From an uncultured Gemmataceae bacterium (GTDB lineage: Bacteria > Planctomycetota > Planctomycetia > Gemmatales > Gemmataceae): a stretch of DNA of 5,376 nucleotides. Below, piece by piece: positions 1-5,376 of the stretch. The translations under genes and the position numbers were made by a program. Within the stretch, counting starts at the first letter, position 1, and every line of letters begins with the position of its first letter. Where the stretch lies: NCBI GenBank assembly GCA_937922175.1, contig CAKZUU010000093.1, forward strand, positions 1 through 5,376. The letters run 5' to 3'. The notes beneath the pieces were generated by a model. It made no database searches, was not told where the DNA came from, and saw only the letters and a list, made by a program, of their open reading frames with translations.

Positions 1-324
1 TGTGGGGCTTCAGTGGTGTGCGAGTATGGCTCCGCCAAGTCCGACGTCTTCAACACTTTGGAGCTGACAGTCATCGCGGCCGTCGTTCTGGGCGGCGTCA
101 AAGTGACGGGCGGGCACGGCCACGTTGCGGGCGTTCTCCTCGGAGTCATCACGTTGGCCGCTTTGCTCTCCGGCTTGAACCGTGTCGCCGCCGAGTGGCG
201 CGATACCATCACTGGTGGCCTGTTGATTCTCGTGGCGATTGTCAACGAGACCACCCTGCGACAAGCCGCTCGTCAAACTCTTCCTGCACAACGCCCGGCT
301 GTCGCGATCGAACTCGGAGAATGA
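1..324 (+). CDS. ABC sugar transporter permease, C-terminal part (RbsC/RhaP/LsrC-like), 5' truncated by window
   Basis: The reading frame is open from the first base and ends at TGA 322-324, giving 107 residues of the C-terminus of an inner-membrane permease. Residues 21-38 (E-L-T-V-I-A-A-V-V-L-G-G followed by V-T-G-G) match the conserved loop of the BPD_transp_2 family used by ribose, rhamnose and AI-2 importers, where the usual form is 'ELdaIAAVVLGGtsl.GG'. Two hydrophobic segments follow: about residues 41-59, which ends in the family-typical G-L-N, and about 69-82. A short polar cytoplasmic tail closes the protein. An ATG at 13 is only an internal codon; the family is normally over 300 residues, so about two thirds lies upstream. 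The stop overlaps the start of the binding-protein gene (ATGA), which marks it as that protein's partner. Whether the substrate is rhamnose, another sugar or AI-2 cannot be told from this fragment. Confidence 0.88.
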   Translation, partial: CGASVVCEYGSAKSDVFNTLELTVIAAVVLGGVKVTGGHGHVAGVLLGVITLAALLSGLNRVAAEWRDTITGGLLILVAIVNETTLRQAARQTLPAQRPAVAIELGE

Positions 325-1337
325 AGATGCGTTTTGGCGGAAATCTTTTCATGCGAACATGGATCGGAATTTTGGCCCTGAGCGGCTCGCTTGTGGGATG
401 CGGCTCGACGTCGAATCCAACAGGCCGGCCCAAAATCGGGTTTATTCCGAAACTGGTCGGCATCCCCTATTTCAACGCCTGCAAGCGAGGGGCCGAAGAA
501 GCCGCCGCGCTGTTGGGTTTGGAGTTGGTCTACAACGGCCCCACCGAGACCGACGTCAACAAGCAGATCGACCTGGTCCGGCAATGGACCGCTTCGGGAG
601 AATTCCAGGTCATCTGCATCGCCTGTAACGAACCGGATCAAATCGCCCCGGCGCTCCGCGAGGCCCAGCGCCGAGGTATCCCCGTGATCACCTACGATGC
701 CGACACTCAAGCCGATGCTCGTTCGTTCTTCGTGAACCAAGGCACCTACGATGATGTCGCTCGGGAGATGGTGGATTCCTTGGCGGACCAGCTCACGCCG
801 AGGGGTGAAGGACTGGTCGGAATTCTGACCAGTAGCCGACAAGCGCCCAATCAAGCTCAGTGGGCCCGACGAATCCGCGAGTACGTCACCGAAAAATACC
901 CGCAGATGCGGCTGCTGGAGGAGGCGGAGCATGGCGAAGACCGCGACCGGGGCATTACCGTCGCCAAGGCAATGATCGGAGCCCACCCCGACCTGAAAGG
1001 GATCATCGGCTTGACCTCGGTTTCCGTTCCGGCCGCTGCCGAGGCCGTCCGACAATTTGGCAAGAAGGGGCAGATCCGCGTGGGCGGCGTCTCGACCCCC
1101 AAAGACATGCGCGATTACGTCAAAGACGGTACGGTCTCAGAATTCGTGCTGTGGAACCCGATCGACCTGGGTTACCTGACGGTGCATGTCGCCCACCGAC
1201 AACTCTCGGGTCAGATGCCCCGTCACGGACGAATTTCGGTTGGTCGCCTGGGCGAGATCGAGGTGCGCGAAGGAGAGGTGCTCTTGGGCAAGCCGATGCG
1301 ATTCCATAAGGATAACATCGACTCATTCGATTTCTAA
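321..1337 (+). CDS. RhaS/LsrB-like periplasmic substrate-binding lipoprotein of a sugar (or AI-2) ABC importer
   Basis: This 338-residue protein is the extracytoplasmic ligand receptor of an ABC importer. The start at 321 is chosen because its ATG overlaps the permease TGA; ATGs at 327 and 351 are possible alternatives. Residues 1-27 form a lipoprotein signal ending in lipobox L-V-G-C, so Cys27 is probably acylated. The mature part is a Peripla_BP_4 type I fold: I-P-K-L-V-G-I-P-Y-F (42-51), Y-N-G-P-T-E (71-76), T-Y-D-A-D-T (124-129), N-Q-G-T (139-142), N-Q-A-Q-W (177-181), V-P-A-A-A (236-240), G-G-V-S-T-P (about 253-258) and a C-terminal H-K-D-N-I-D-x-F-D-F. From memory, E. coli LsrB has nearly the same length (340 aa) and a similar ending. 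Of the six AI-2 contacts known for LsrB, Lys44, Asp126/128, Gln178, Pro237 and Ala239 seem kept, while the position of Asp166 is Asn177. The rhamnose-binding RhaS group is equally plausible, so no symbol is given. Confidence 0.93.
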   Translation: MKMRFGGNLFMRTWIGILALSGSLVGCGSTSNPTGRPKIGFIPKLVGIPYFNACKRGAEEAAALLGLELVYNGPTETDVNKQIDLVRQWTASGEFQVICIACNEPDQIAPALREAQRRGIPVITYDADTQADARSFFVNQGTYDDVAREMVDSLADQLTPRGEGLVGILTSSRQAPNQAQWARRIREYVTEKYPQMRLLEEAEHGEDRDRGITVAKAMIGAHPDLKGIIGLTSVSVPAAAEAVRQFGKKGQIRVGGVSTPKDMRDYVKDGTVSEFVLWNPIDLGYLTVHVAHRQLSGQMPRHGRISVGRLGEIEVREGEVLLGKPMRFHKDNIDSFDF

Positions 1338-1343
1338 CAGCCC

Positions 1344-1351
1344 AAGGGGAG
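1344..1351 (+). promoter_or_regulatory. Strong Shine-Dalgarno of tpx
   Basis: The purine run AAGGGGAG lies 7 nt before the ATG at 1359 and inside the 21-nt gap after the binding-protein stop. It is the clearest ribosome binding site in the first operon and fixes the tpx start. It suggests tpx is translated independently of the upstream gene even if the two share an mRNA. Confidence 0.65.
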
Positions 1352-1358
1352 CGCAGCG

Positions 1359-1883
1359 ATGGACAAGCAGGTCGGAACGGTCACGTTCAAAGGCAAGGCG
1401 GTGGATTTGCGCGGAAAGAAGGTCAACGTCGGCGATGCCGCTCCCGATTTTCGTTGTGTGTCGCAAACCTTGGAGGTCGTCAATTTGGCCGCAACGCCGT
1501 CCAAAGCGAGGCTGTTCAGCGTGGTGCCCTCCTTGGACACGGGCGTGTGCAGTGCGCAGACCAAAAAATTCGACGAGAGCTTAGCGGCGCTGGGGGACAA
1601 AGTCGCCGCTTACACCGTGAGCCTCGATCTGCCGTTTGCGCAAAAACGATTTTGCAGCACGGAGAACGTCAAAAACATGCACACTCTTTCGGATGTCCAC
1701 GATCACTCGTTCGGTACGAATTGGGGAGTTTTGATCGAGGGTCTGCCCCTGCCTCTGCTGGCCCGTTCCGTCTTCGTCGTCGATCCCTCGGGAAAGGTCG
1801 CCTATGCCGAGGTTGTGAAGGAAGTGACGGAGCATCCGAACTACGAAGCTGCTTTGACCGCGCTGAAGTCGATCGTCGGCTGA
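1359..1883 (+). CDS. tpx: Thiol peroxidase Tpx (atypical 2-Cys peroxiredoxin)
   Basis: The 174-residue cytosolic (or periplasmic-side) peroxidase would reduce H2O2 and alkyl hydroperoxides, recycled by thioredoxin. The Tpx signature is clear: an F-K-G-K-A-V beta hairpin at residues 10-15, G-D-A-A-P-D-F (25-31), then P-S-L-D-T-G-V-C (57-64) with peroxidatic Cys64 and Thr61. D-L-P-F-A-Q-K-R-F-C (90-99) follows with resolving Cys99, and Arg136 lies in L-A-R-S-V, matching the active-site Arg. The 35-residue Cys-Cys spacing agrees with the Tpx subgroup (E. coli Cys61/Cys95). The end, Y-E-A-A-L-x-A-L-K-S, is also typical. The length is slightly above the roughly 168 residues of E. coli because of a short N-terminal extension, and Cys33 is an extra cysteine. 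No signal peptide is visible. The gene sits 21 nt after the sugar-receptor gene, so co-transcription is likely, but I see no metabolic link. Confidence 0.96.
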   Translation: MDKQVGTVTFKGKAVDLRGKKVNVGDAAPDFRCVSQTLEVVNLAATPSKARLFSVVPSLDTGVCSAQTKKFDESLAALGDKVAAYTVSLDLPFAQKRFCSTENVKNMHTLSDVHDHSFGTNWGVLIEGLPLPLLARSVFVVDPSGKVAYAEVVKEVTEHPNYEAALTALKSIVG

Positions 1884-1920
1884 CACGGGCCGTCGCGCCT
1901 TCGGGGGATGCGTCGGAGCA

Positions 1921-1940
1921 CAACGGGATCGGGCCCGTTG
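1921..1940 (+). terminator. Small hairpin after tpx, possible weak terminator
   Basis: CAACGGG (1921-1927) and CCCGTTG (1934-1940) form a perfect 7-bp stem with a 6-nt loop, beginning 37 nt after the tpx stop. No U-tract follows (the next bases are ATGATGCG), so it is not a standard intrinsic terminator. It could protect the operon's 3' end or mark a Rho-dependent stop. A chance inverted repeat is a real alternative in GC-rich DNA. Confidence 0.3.
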
Positions 1941-2294
1941 ATGATGCGTCGAGCGAGCGTCGGCGGATGTTGCTCCGTCGCTGTCCGGGTCGGTCTGCGA
2001 GAGTAGGTCGTCTCGTCTTGACGGCACAAGGCAAAGCGAATTCGTTGACGGCGAAGAAACGACAATCCGAGTCGGACTGTAGCGAATTTTCCGCTTTTAC
2101 CGACCCCGACGCGGATTTCCCGCCGTTTTCGAGCTATGCTTTCTTGTATTGATCCCAGGTAGAATTACGCTGGAAAAGAGAAAGTCTCGGTTCGCAACGA
2201 TTGCCGTGCAGTGGCATGGCGAATTGGTCGAGGCCGTTCCGAAAAAGACTCAAGTGGCGGGACGGCGAGACGCCTGGGACCCGACTTCGCGAAT

Positions 2295-2300
2295 GGAGAA
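2295..2300 (+). promoter_or_regulatory. Shine-Dalgarno deciding the start of the secreted-protein gene
   Basis: GGAGAA lies 6 nt before the ATG at 2307. The frame stays open back to an ATG at 2211, but that ATG lacks a comparable site and would place 32 charged residues in front of the signal peptide. This site therefore supports the start at 2307. Confidence 0.6.
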
Positions 2301-2306
2301 GAAAGT

Positions 2307-3263
2307 ATGACTTACCGAGGACTCTTTTGCGGGGCGGCGGTCGTGCTGCTAACGGCAACGGGGTCGGTCGAAGCCGCGTGGAATAATGCGTTCCAGGTTA
2401 CCTGCTTCGGCTCCCGCAACCGTGCCAGCCGCTATTACACTCCGCCAGTGGTGGCGCACTCGCCGCCCGTGGTGGCCTTCTCTGCCCCGCCCGTCATTGC
2501 GTACTCCGCGCCAGCCGCCGACTCGTGCGGTTGCTGCCAGACCAGTTACGTGCAGCGGAGCTACTATCAACCCGTTGTGACGTACAAGACTGTCTTGGAG
2601 CCGGTGCAGACGCAACGGACCACTTATTATTGGGAGCCAGTGTGCAGCCAGCGGACCAGTTGTTATGTCGATCCGTGCACAGGCTCGACCATCCAGGTCA
2701 CGCAGCCGGTGACAACTTATCGGCTCCGGTCACAATGCAGCACCGTTACCAACTATGTGCAGCGCTGCGTGCCGGTCACGACCTACCGAGTGGCGTATCG
2801 GTTGGAACCGGTGACCGTTTGTCCCCCCGGCATGGCAGCACCGGGAGGCAATGTGACGGAGACCCCGCCGCCGAATGGCAATTATCTGCCGAGCACGCCT
2901 GTGCCGCCGGCAGAGCCAGGTCGCGTCACAGAAACACCGGCTCAACCCGAATCGTATCAGCGTCCCGCGGCCATCCGTTTGGACAAGGTGGTCAGCCGAG
3001 AGCCGTCGGCCCGAGTTCGAGGACAGGTCGTCGCGAACAACTACGTCAGCCCGGTCCGTCATGCCAGGGTCCTGTTCGTCCCTGAGAACCAGGAAGCGAC
3101 AAAAGTGGACGCGGCGGCCGATGCCTCTGGTCGTTTCGCCGTCGATCTGCCCCCGGGGGCTTGGCGAATCTATTTGAGCAGTCGGGATGGCTCGCTGCAT
3201 TTCCACAGCCGAATCGACGTGCAGGCCAGCAAGGATCGCAACGTGCTGGTCGTCAGTCGTTGA
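2307..3263 (+). CDS. Secreted Tyr/Pro/Cys-rich protein with C-terminal carboxypeptidase-regulatory-like domain; function unknown
   Basis: I do not recognise a named family for the whole 318-residue protein. Residues 1-24 look like a Sec signal peptide: Arg4, a hydrophobic core from Leu6 to about Thr18, and cleavage near V-E-A/A. Residues 43-69 carry three copies of a P-P-V-V-A-x-S-like unit. Residues 74-172 are rich in Tyr, Thr, Gln and Cys with repeated P-V-x-T-Y-K/R (89-94, 134-139, 156-161) and paired Y-V-Q-R motifs (81-84, 150-153). The mature protein has ten cysteines (33, 74, 76, 77, 113, 119, 124, 144, 154, 172), an even number that would suit disulfides. Residues 173-222 form a Pro-rich linker with V-T-E-T-P twice. 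Residues 223-318 resemble a carboxypeptidase-regulatory or Cna-B-type beta sandwich: V-R-G-Q-V-V, A-D-A-S-G-R-F, L-P-P-G-A-W-R-I. An envelope or cell-surface role is likely. Monocistronic, with a strong terminator downstream. Confidence 0.85.
   Translation: MTYRGLFCGAAVVLLTATGSVEAAWNNAFQVTCFGSRNRASRYYTPPVVAHSPPVVAFSAPPVIAYSAPAADSCGCCQTSYVQRSYYQPVVTYKTVLEPVQTQRTTYYWEPVCSQRTSCYVDPCTGSTIQVTQPVTTYRLRSQCSTVTNYVQRCVPVTTYRVAYRLEPVTVCPPGMAAPGGNVTETPPPNGNYLPSTPVPPAEPGRVTETPAQPESYQRPAAIRLDKVVSREPSARVRGQVVANNYVSPVRHARVLFVPENQEATKVDAAADASGRFAVDLPPGAWRIYLSSRDGSLHFHSRIDVQASKDRNVLVVSR
2442..2513 (+). repeat. Degenerate short repeat inside the secreted-protein gene (P-P-V-V-A-x-S units)
   Basis: Codons for residues 46-69 encode three consecutive units of 7-9 residues: P-P-V-V-A-H-S, P-P-V-V-A-F-S-A and P-P-V-I-A-Y-S-A-P. 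The first two share the DNA core GTGGTGG; the third has drifted. The aromatic or His position before Ser varies (H, F, Y). This is protein-level low complexity rather than a mobile or intergenic repeat, and probably arose by small in-frame duplications. Confidence 0.6.
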
Positions 3264-3292
3264 AGACCCTCCCTCCCCGGTGCACTTGAACG

Positions 3293-3330
3293 AACGCGCG
3301 GCCTGTGACGAACTGGCCGCGCGTTTTTTT
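3293..3330 (+). terminator. Strong intrinsic terminator of the secreted-protein gene
   Basis: AACGCGCGGCC (3293-3303) pairs perfectly with GGCCGCGCGTT (3315-3325), an 11-bp GC-rich stem with an 11-nt loop. Seven consecutive T (3324-3330) and then CTCTCT follow. It starts 29 nt after the stop of the upstream gene and well before the next start. It also rules out starting the M20 gene at the far-upstream ATG at 3187, since translation would run through the hairpin. Confidence 0.93.
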
Positions 3331-3468
3331 CTCTCTGCATCCGATCCACCCTCGCGTCCTGTCATCCTGGCACAACTCACTCATCGGCATATCGTGAATG
3401 TCAGAATCCTCGACGCGAAGCCGCCTCGGTTCGTCGGCGGCGTGACCATCCGAGTAGAGATTCATGCC

Positions 3469-4659
3469 ATGGGCCCGCCATCCGATCGTATCTCTCGAAT
3501 CCTCCGAACTGTCAACCGCACACGACTCGTGGAAACGGCGCAACGGCTCATTGCCGTGCCCAGCCCGACGGGGCACGCCGGAGAGGTGTCTGATGTGTTA
3601 GCGGAAATGCTGCGGTCCGAGGGATTTTCCGTCGAGCGGCCCACTGCGGGCCATCCAGATGCCCCGGCCGTCGTCGCTCGCTGGGATACCGGCCGACCCG
3701 GCCGTACCCTGCAATTCGACGGACATTTGGACACCGTTCATCTCCCCTTCGTTCCGCCGCAAGTGATGGGCGACAAGCTTACCGGCAGCGGGGCGTCCGA
3801 CATGAAGGGAGGCATCTCGGCCATGATCGAGGCCCTCAGGGTGATCCGCGATGCCGACTTGTTGGAGGGTGGGGCGGTCTTAGTCACCGCCCACGATCTG
3901 CACGAGGCACCCTGGGGATTCGGACAACAACTCGATCAAATGATCCGCGACGGCATCTGCGGTGATGGGGTGTTGATCCCCGAGCCTCTTTGCGACCATC
4001 TCCCACGAATTGGCCGAGGTTCCGCCACCTGGCGACTCGAATTTCGGCGACACGGGCCGCCTGTCCACGAAGTGATGCGGCCCGAGGAACCGGACGTCAT
4101 CCTGGCAGGAGCACAATGGATCCAACGACTGCACGAATGGGATCAACGGTTGGCCGAATCGATTCATCCCGAGGCGGGCCGGGCCAGCGTCTTTGTCGGC
4201 CAGTTCCACGCCGGCGAGATCTTCAATCAGTTCCCGCAAATTTGCTGGATGGAGGGAACCCGACGATGGCTGCCTGAGTCCAACAGGGCAGACGTTGAGG
4301 CCGAGTTCCGTTCCCGAGTCGAGCGATTCGCCGCCGAGCATGGCTTGGATGTCGATTTGCGGTTTCAAGTCATTCGCGATGCGTTCTGGCTCGATGAAAG
4401 CCATCCGATCGTGCGAGCGTTTCGCGATGGCTACCAGGCGGTCTGCCGACGCTCGATCTCGGTCGGTCCGAAGCCATTTGTCGATGATGGGAACAGTTTT
4501 TACCACCTGGTACGAGTGCCGGCGATCACCCATGGTCCCAGAGCGGGGGGCCAACACACGGTTCATGAGTGGGTCAGCATTGATGATTTGACCCGGGTCG
4601 CCGCTGTTTACGCGTGGACCGCGTCCGAATTTTGCTCAGTATCGCCCGACCGACACTGA
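3469..4659 (+). CDS. M20-family zinc metallohydrolase (ArgE/DapE/CPG2-like) with atypical catalytic motif
   Basis: The 396-residue protein has the layout of M20 peptidases/deacylases, which cleave amide bonds of small peptides or N-acyl amino acids with two zinc ions. Metal ligands can be read as His86 (D-G-H-L-D-T, with Asp88), Asp111 (G-A-S-D-M-K-G-G), Glu146 (L-H-E-A-P-W-G), Glu172 (I-P-E-P) and His363 (G-G-Q-H-T-V-H-E). The lid/dimerisation domain spans about residues 180-290 with His200, Asn253 and Arg265. The 35-residue spacing from Asp111 to Glu146 matches CPG2. The odd point is that the residue before Glu146, normally the catalytic Glu of the 'EE' pair, is His145. The start at 3469 is chosen for family-normal length and a weak GAGTAGAGA upstream; GTG 3442 is an alternative. 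No signal peptide is visible, so it is probably cytosolic. It follows a terminator, so it has its own promoter. The substrate is unknown. Confidence 0.9.
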   Translation: MGPPSDRISRILRTVNRTRLVETAQRLIAVPSPTGHAGEVSDVLAEMLRSEGFSVERPTAGHPDAPAVVARWDTGRPGRTLQFDGHLDTVHLPFVPPQVMGDKLTGSGASDMKGGISAMIEALRVIRDADLLEGGAVLVTAHDLHEAPWGFGQQLDQMIRDGICGDGVLIPEPLCDHLPRIGRGSATWRLEFRRHGPPVHEVMRPEEPDVILAGAQWIQRLHEWDQRLAESIHPEAGRASVFVGQFHAGEIFNQFPQICWMEGTRRWLPESNRADVEAEFRSRVERFAAEHGLDVDLRFQVIRDAFWLDESHPIVRAFRDGYQAVCRRSISVGPKPFVDDGNSFYHLVRVPAITHGPRAGGQHTVHEWVSIDDLTRVAAVYAWTASEFCSVSPDRH

Positions 4660-4741
4660 TATCATCCCCGAGAGCATCTGTCCCAATTTTCGAGATCTCT
4701 CGACGACCTACTTTGAGAAGTTTTCCCCATGGGGTCAGACC

Positions 4742-5140
4742 ATGTTGCAGACCGCTGAAGCCCTCCTAATCCAGGAACAGATTTCACCCACGATCCGCGT
4801 GATTCGGTTCGTAAAACCCGACCTGCGGAGTACGTTGGATTCGATGACGACCGATGACACTCCGCTCTACCGGGAGATTCTGAATGCCCTGCATGATCTT
4901 CCCGATGAATCGCATGTCATTTTCAACTTTGGAATCACCGAGCGCTTCCCCACGTCGTTTTTCCAGGTGATGATGCGGATTCGGCAATTGATTCAGGCCC
5001 GGGGAGGTCGCGTTTACTTGTGCAGTTTCCAACCTGATATTCGCAACTCGGTCGAATTGATGGGCGGGTCGCGCTTGTTTATCATGACCCCCAGCGAGCA
5101 ATCAGCGATCGACAAAGCGCGTCGTACCGAATGCAGCTGA
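4742..5140 (+). CDS. Single-domain STAS protein (anti-sigma-factor antagonist-like)
   Basis: The 132-residue protein looks like a stand-alone STAS domain, a fold used by anti-sigma antagonists such as SpoIIAA and by other partner-switching regulators. The core strand H-V-I-F-N-F-G-I-T-E (58-67) leads to P-T-S-F-F (70-74), where SpoIIAA has D-S-S-G; Ser72 aligns with its phosphorylated serine. The helix M-M-R-I-R-Q-L-I-Q-A-R-G-G (77-89), the strand R-V-Y-L-C-S (90-95) and R-L-F-I-M-T-P-S-E-Q-S-A-I (111-123) are typical. Residues 1-58 form a longer lead than in minimal STAS proteins, and the usual Asp and Gly around the serine are replaced by Pro70 and Phe73. GGGG at 4731-4734, 7 nt before the ATG, is a plausible ribosome binding site. 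The 82 nt after the M20 gene hold no clear promoter. The 3' end overlaps tilS by 10 nt. No kinase or phosphatase partner is in view. Confidence 0.8.
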   Translation: MLQTAEALLIQEQISPTIRVIRFVKPDLRSTLDSMTTDDTPLYREILNALHDLPDESHVIFNFGITERFPTSFFQVMMRIRQLIQARGGRVYLCSFQPDIRNSVELMGGSRLFIMTPSEQSAIDKARRTECS

Positions 5141-5376
5141 CGTTCCCCGGGGTCGTTGCCGAGCAACTTCTCACGTTGTCCCCTCGCGCGGGAATGGTCG
5201 TCGCTGTCTCCGGTGGTCCGGACAGTGTGGCTCTCCTGCGGGCCATTCTCTCCCTGCCTCGCACCGATCCCCTCGTCATCGCTCACTTGAATCACCGGCT
5301 TCGCGGGGCCGACAGCGATGCCGATGAAGACTTCGTCCGTCACCTCTATCTCCGATTTCAGGCCGAGCATCCGGAT
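5131..5376 (+). CDS. tilS: tRNA(Ile)-lysidine synthetase TilS, N-terminal part, 3' truncated by window
   Basis: The frame from ATG 5131 is open to the window edge (82 codons). TilS activates C34 of tRNA-Ile(CAU) with ATP and adds lysine, so that the tRNA reads AUA as isoleucine; it is normally essential. The PP-loop ATPase signature V-A-V-S-G-G-P-D-S (24-32) is followed by A-L-L-R (34-37). The second family motif, A-H-L-N-H-R-L-R-G (51-59), is followed by acidic S-D-A-D-E-D-F-V (62-69). These favour TilS over the related TtcA, which normally carries a Cys motif. The start overlaps the last 10 nt of the STAS gene and has no evident Shine-Dalgarno, suggesting translational coupling. ATG 5194 (Met22) is an internal alternative, but it would leave almost nothing ahead of the strand preceding the P-loop. 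The remainder, including the C-terminal tRNA-binding domains, lies outside. Confidence 0.92.
   Translation, partial: MQLTFPGVVAEQLLTLSPRAGMVVAVSGGPDSVALLRAILSLPRTDPLVIAHLNHRLRGADSDADEDFVRHLYLRFQAEHPD

Larger units (their letters stand above)
1884..2306 (+). other. 423-nt intergenic region with no supported gene
   Basis: The open frames crossing this stretch, on both strands, read as low-complexity Arg/Ser-rich shadows of tpx or run on from it. None begins with a plausible ribosome binding site. Visible content is a small hairpin near the tpx end (1921-1940), a relatively AT-rich patch around 2080-2170, and a possible -10-like TAGAAT at 2160-2165 without a convincing -35 partner. A weak nested pairing (2258-2261 with 2280-2283, and 2264-2267 with 2271-2274) lies just upstream of the next ribosome binding site. 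The promoter of the secreted-protein gene is presumably here, but I cannot place it firmly. No tRNA, riboswitch or repeat array is recognisable. Confidence 0.6.

Noticed and set aside
18..320. N-terminal extension of the receptor to an ATG at 18
   Set aside because: It overlaps the permease frame and would bury the lipoprotein signal; ATG 321 with the ATGA overlap fits the family length.
273..1055. 260-aa open frame on the - strand opposite the receptor gene
   Set aside because: Fully antisense to a clearly recognisable receptor, with no recognisable domain and no ribosome binding site judged convincing.
1454..2152. 232-aa open frame on the + strand crossing tpx and running into the intergenic region
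   Set aside because: It overlaps tpx in another frame and its translation is Arg/Ser/Gly-rich with no motif; it is a high-GC shadow.
2211..2306. N-terminal extension of the secreted protein to an ATG at 2211
   Set aside because: It would add 32 charged residues before a good signal peptide, while ATG 2307 has GGAGAA at proper spacing.
3187..3468. N-terminal extension of the M20 protein to an ATG at 3187
   Set aside because: It would overlap the secreted-protein gene and read through the strong terminator at 3293-3330; the extra 94 residues look unlike any M20 domain.
3880..4566. 228-aa open frame on the - strand opposite the M20 gene
   Set aside because: The + strand carries all M20 motifs; the antisense product has no domain signature and mirrors codon-position bias.
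4660..4741. Possible promoter or operator before the STAS gene, including the palindrome GAGATCTC at 4692-4699
   Set aside because: An 8-nt palindrome is weak evidence and the -35/-10-like matches (TTTTCG, TACTTT) are poor in sequence and spacing.

Overview
The window (about 60% GC by eye) is densely coded, and every supported gene lies on the + strand. The style fits a free-living Gram-negative-type bacterium, most likely a member of the Planctomycetota. That guess rests mainly on a secreted Tyr/Pro/Cys-rich protein with 'PVVTYK/PVTTYR' motifs (2307-3263), a style I associate with that phylum, together with the mix of a RhaS/LsrB-like lipoprotein, a stand-alone STAS protein and variable Shine-Dalgarno use. 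It is inference, not a database result.

Layout. (1) 1-1883 looks like the 3' end of an operon. It holds the C-terminus of an ABC sugar-type permease (RbsC/RhaP/LsrC-like), then a lipoprotein substrate-binding protein of the RhaS/LsrB family joined by an ATGA stop/start overlap. After a 21-nt gap with a strong ribosome binding site comes the thiol peroxidase gene tpx. (2) 1884-2306 is a 423-nt stretch with no convincing gene; it has one small hairpin 37 nt after the tpx stop and presumably the promoter of the next gene. (3) 2307-3263 encodes a secreted 318-aa protein of unknown function, with a low-complexity Pro/Tyr/Cys-rich front half and a C-terminal beta-sandwich resembling the carboxypeptidase-regulatory fold. 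A textbook intrinsic terminator closes it (3293-3330). (4) 3469-4659 encodes an M20-family zinc hydrolase whose usual catalytic Glu appears to be His. (5) 4742-5140 encodes a single-domain STAS protein; its last 10 nt overlap the start of tilS (5131 to the window edge), which makes the lysidine needed to decode AUA.

How they fit together. Permease and binding protein work as one importer, with the ATPase and possibly a second permease presumably upstream of the window. Tpx is probably co-transcribed but has no obvious functional tie to the transporter. The secreted protein is its own transcription unit. The STAS gene and tilS are probably translationally coupled. I found no mobile element, CRISPR array, tRNA or rRNA. 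The observations most worth a second look are the atypical M20 active site, the STAS-tilS overlap, the ligand-site variation in the LsrB/RhaS-like receptor, and the Cys/Tyr-rich secreted protein.
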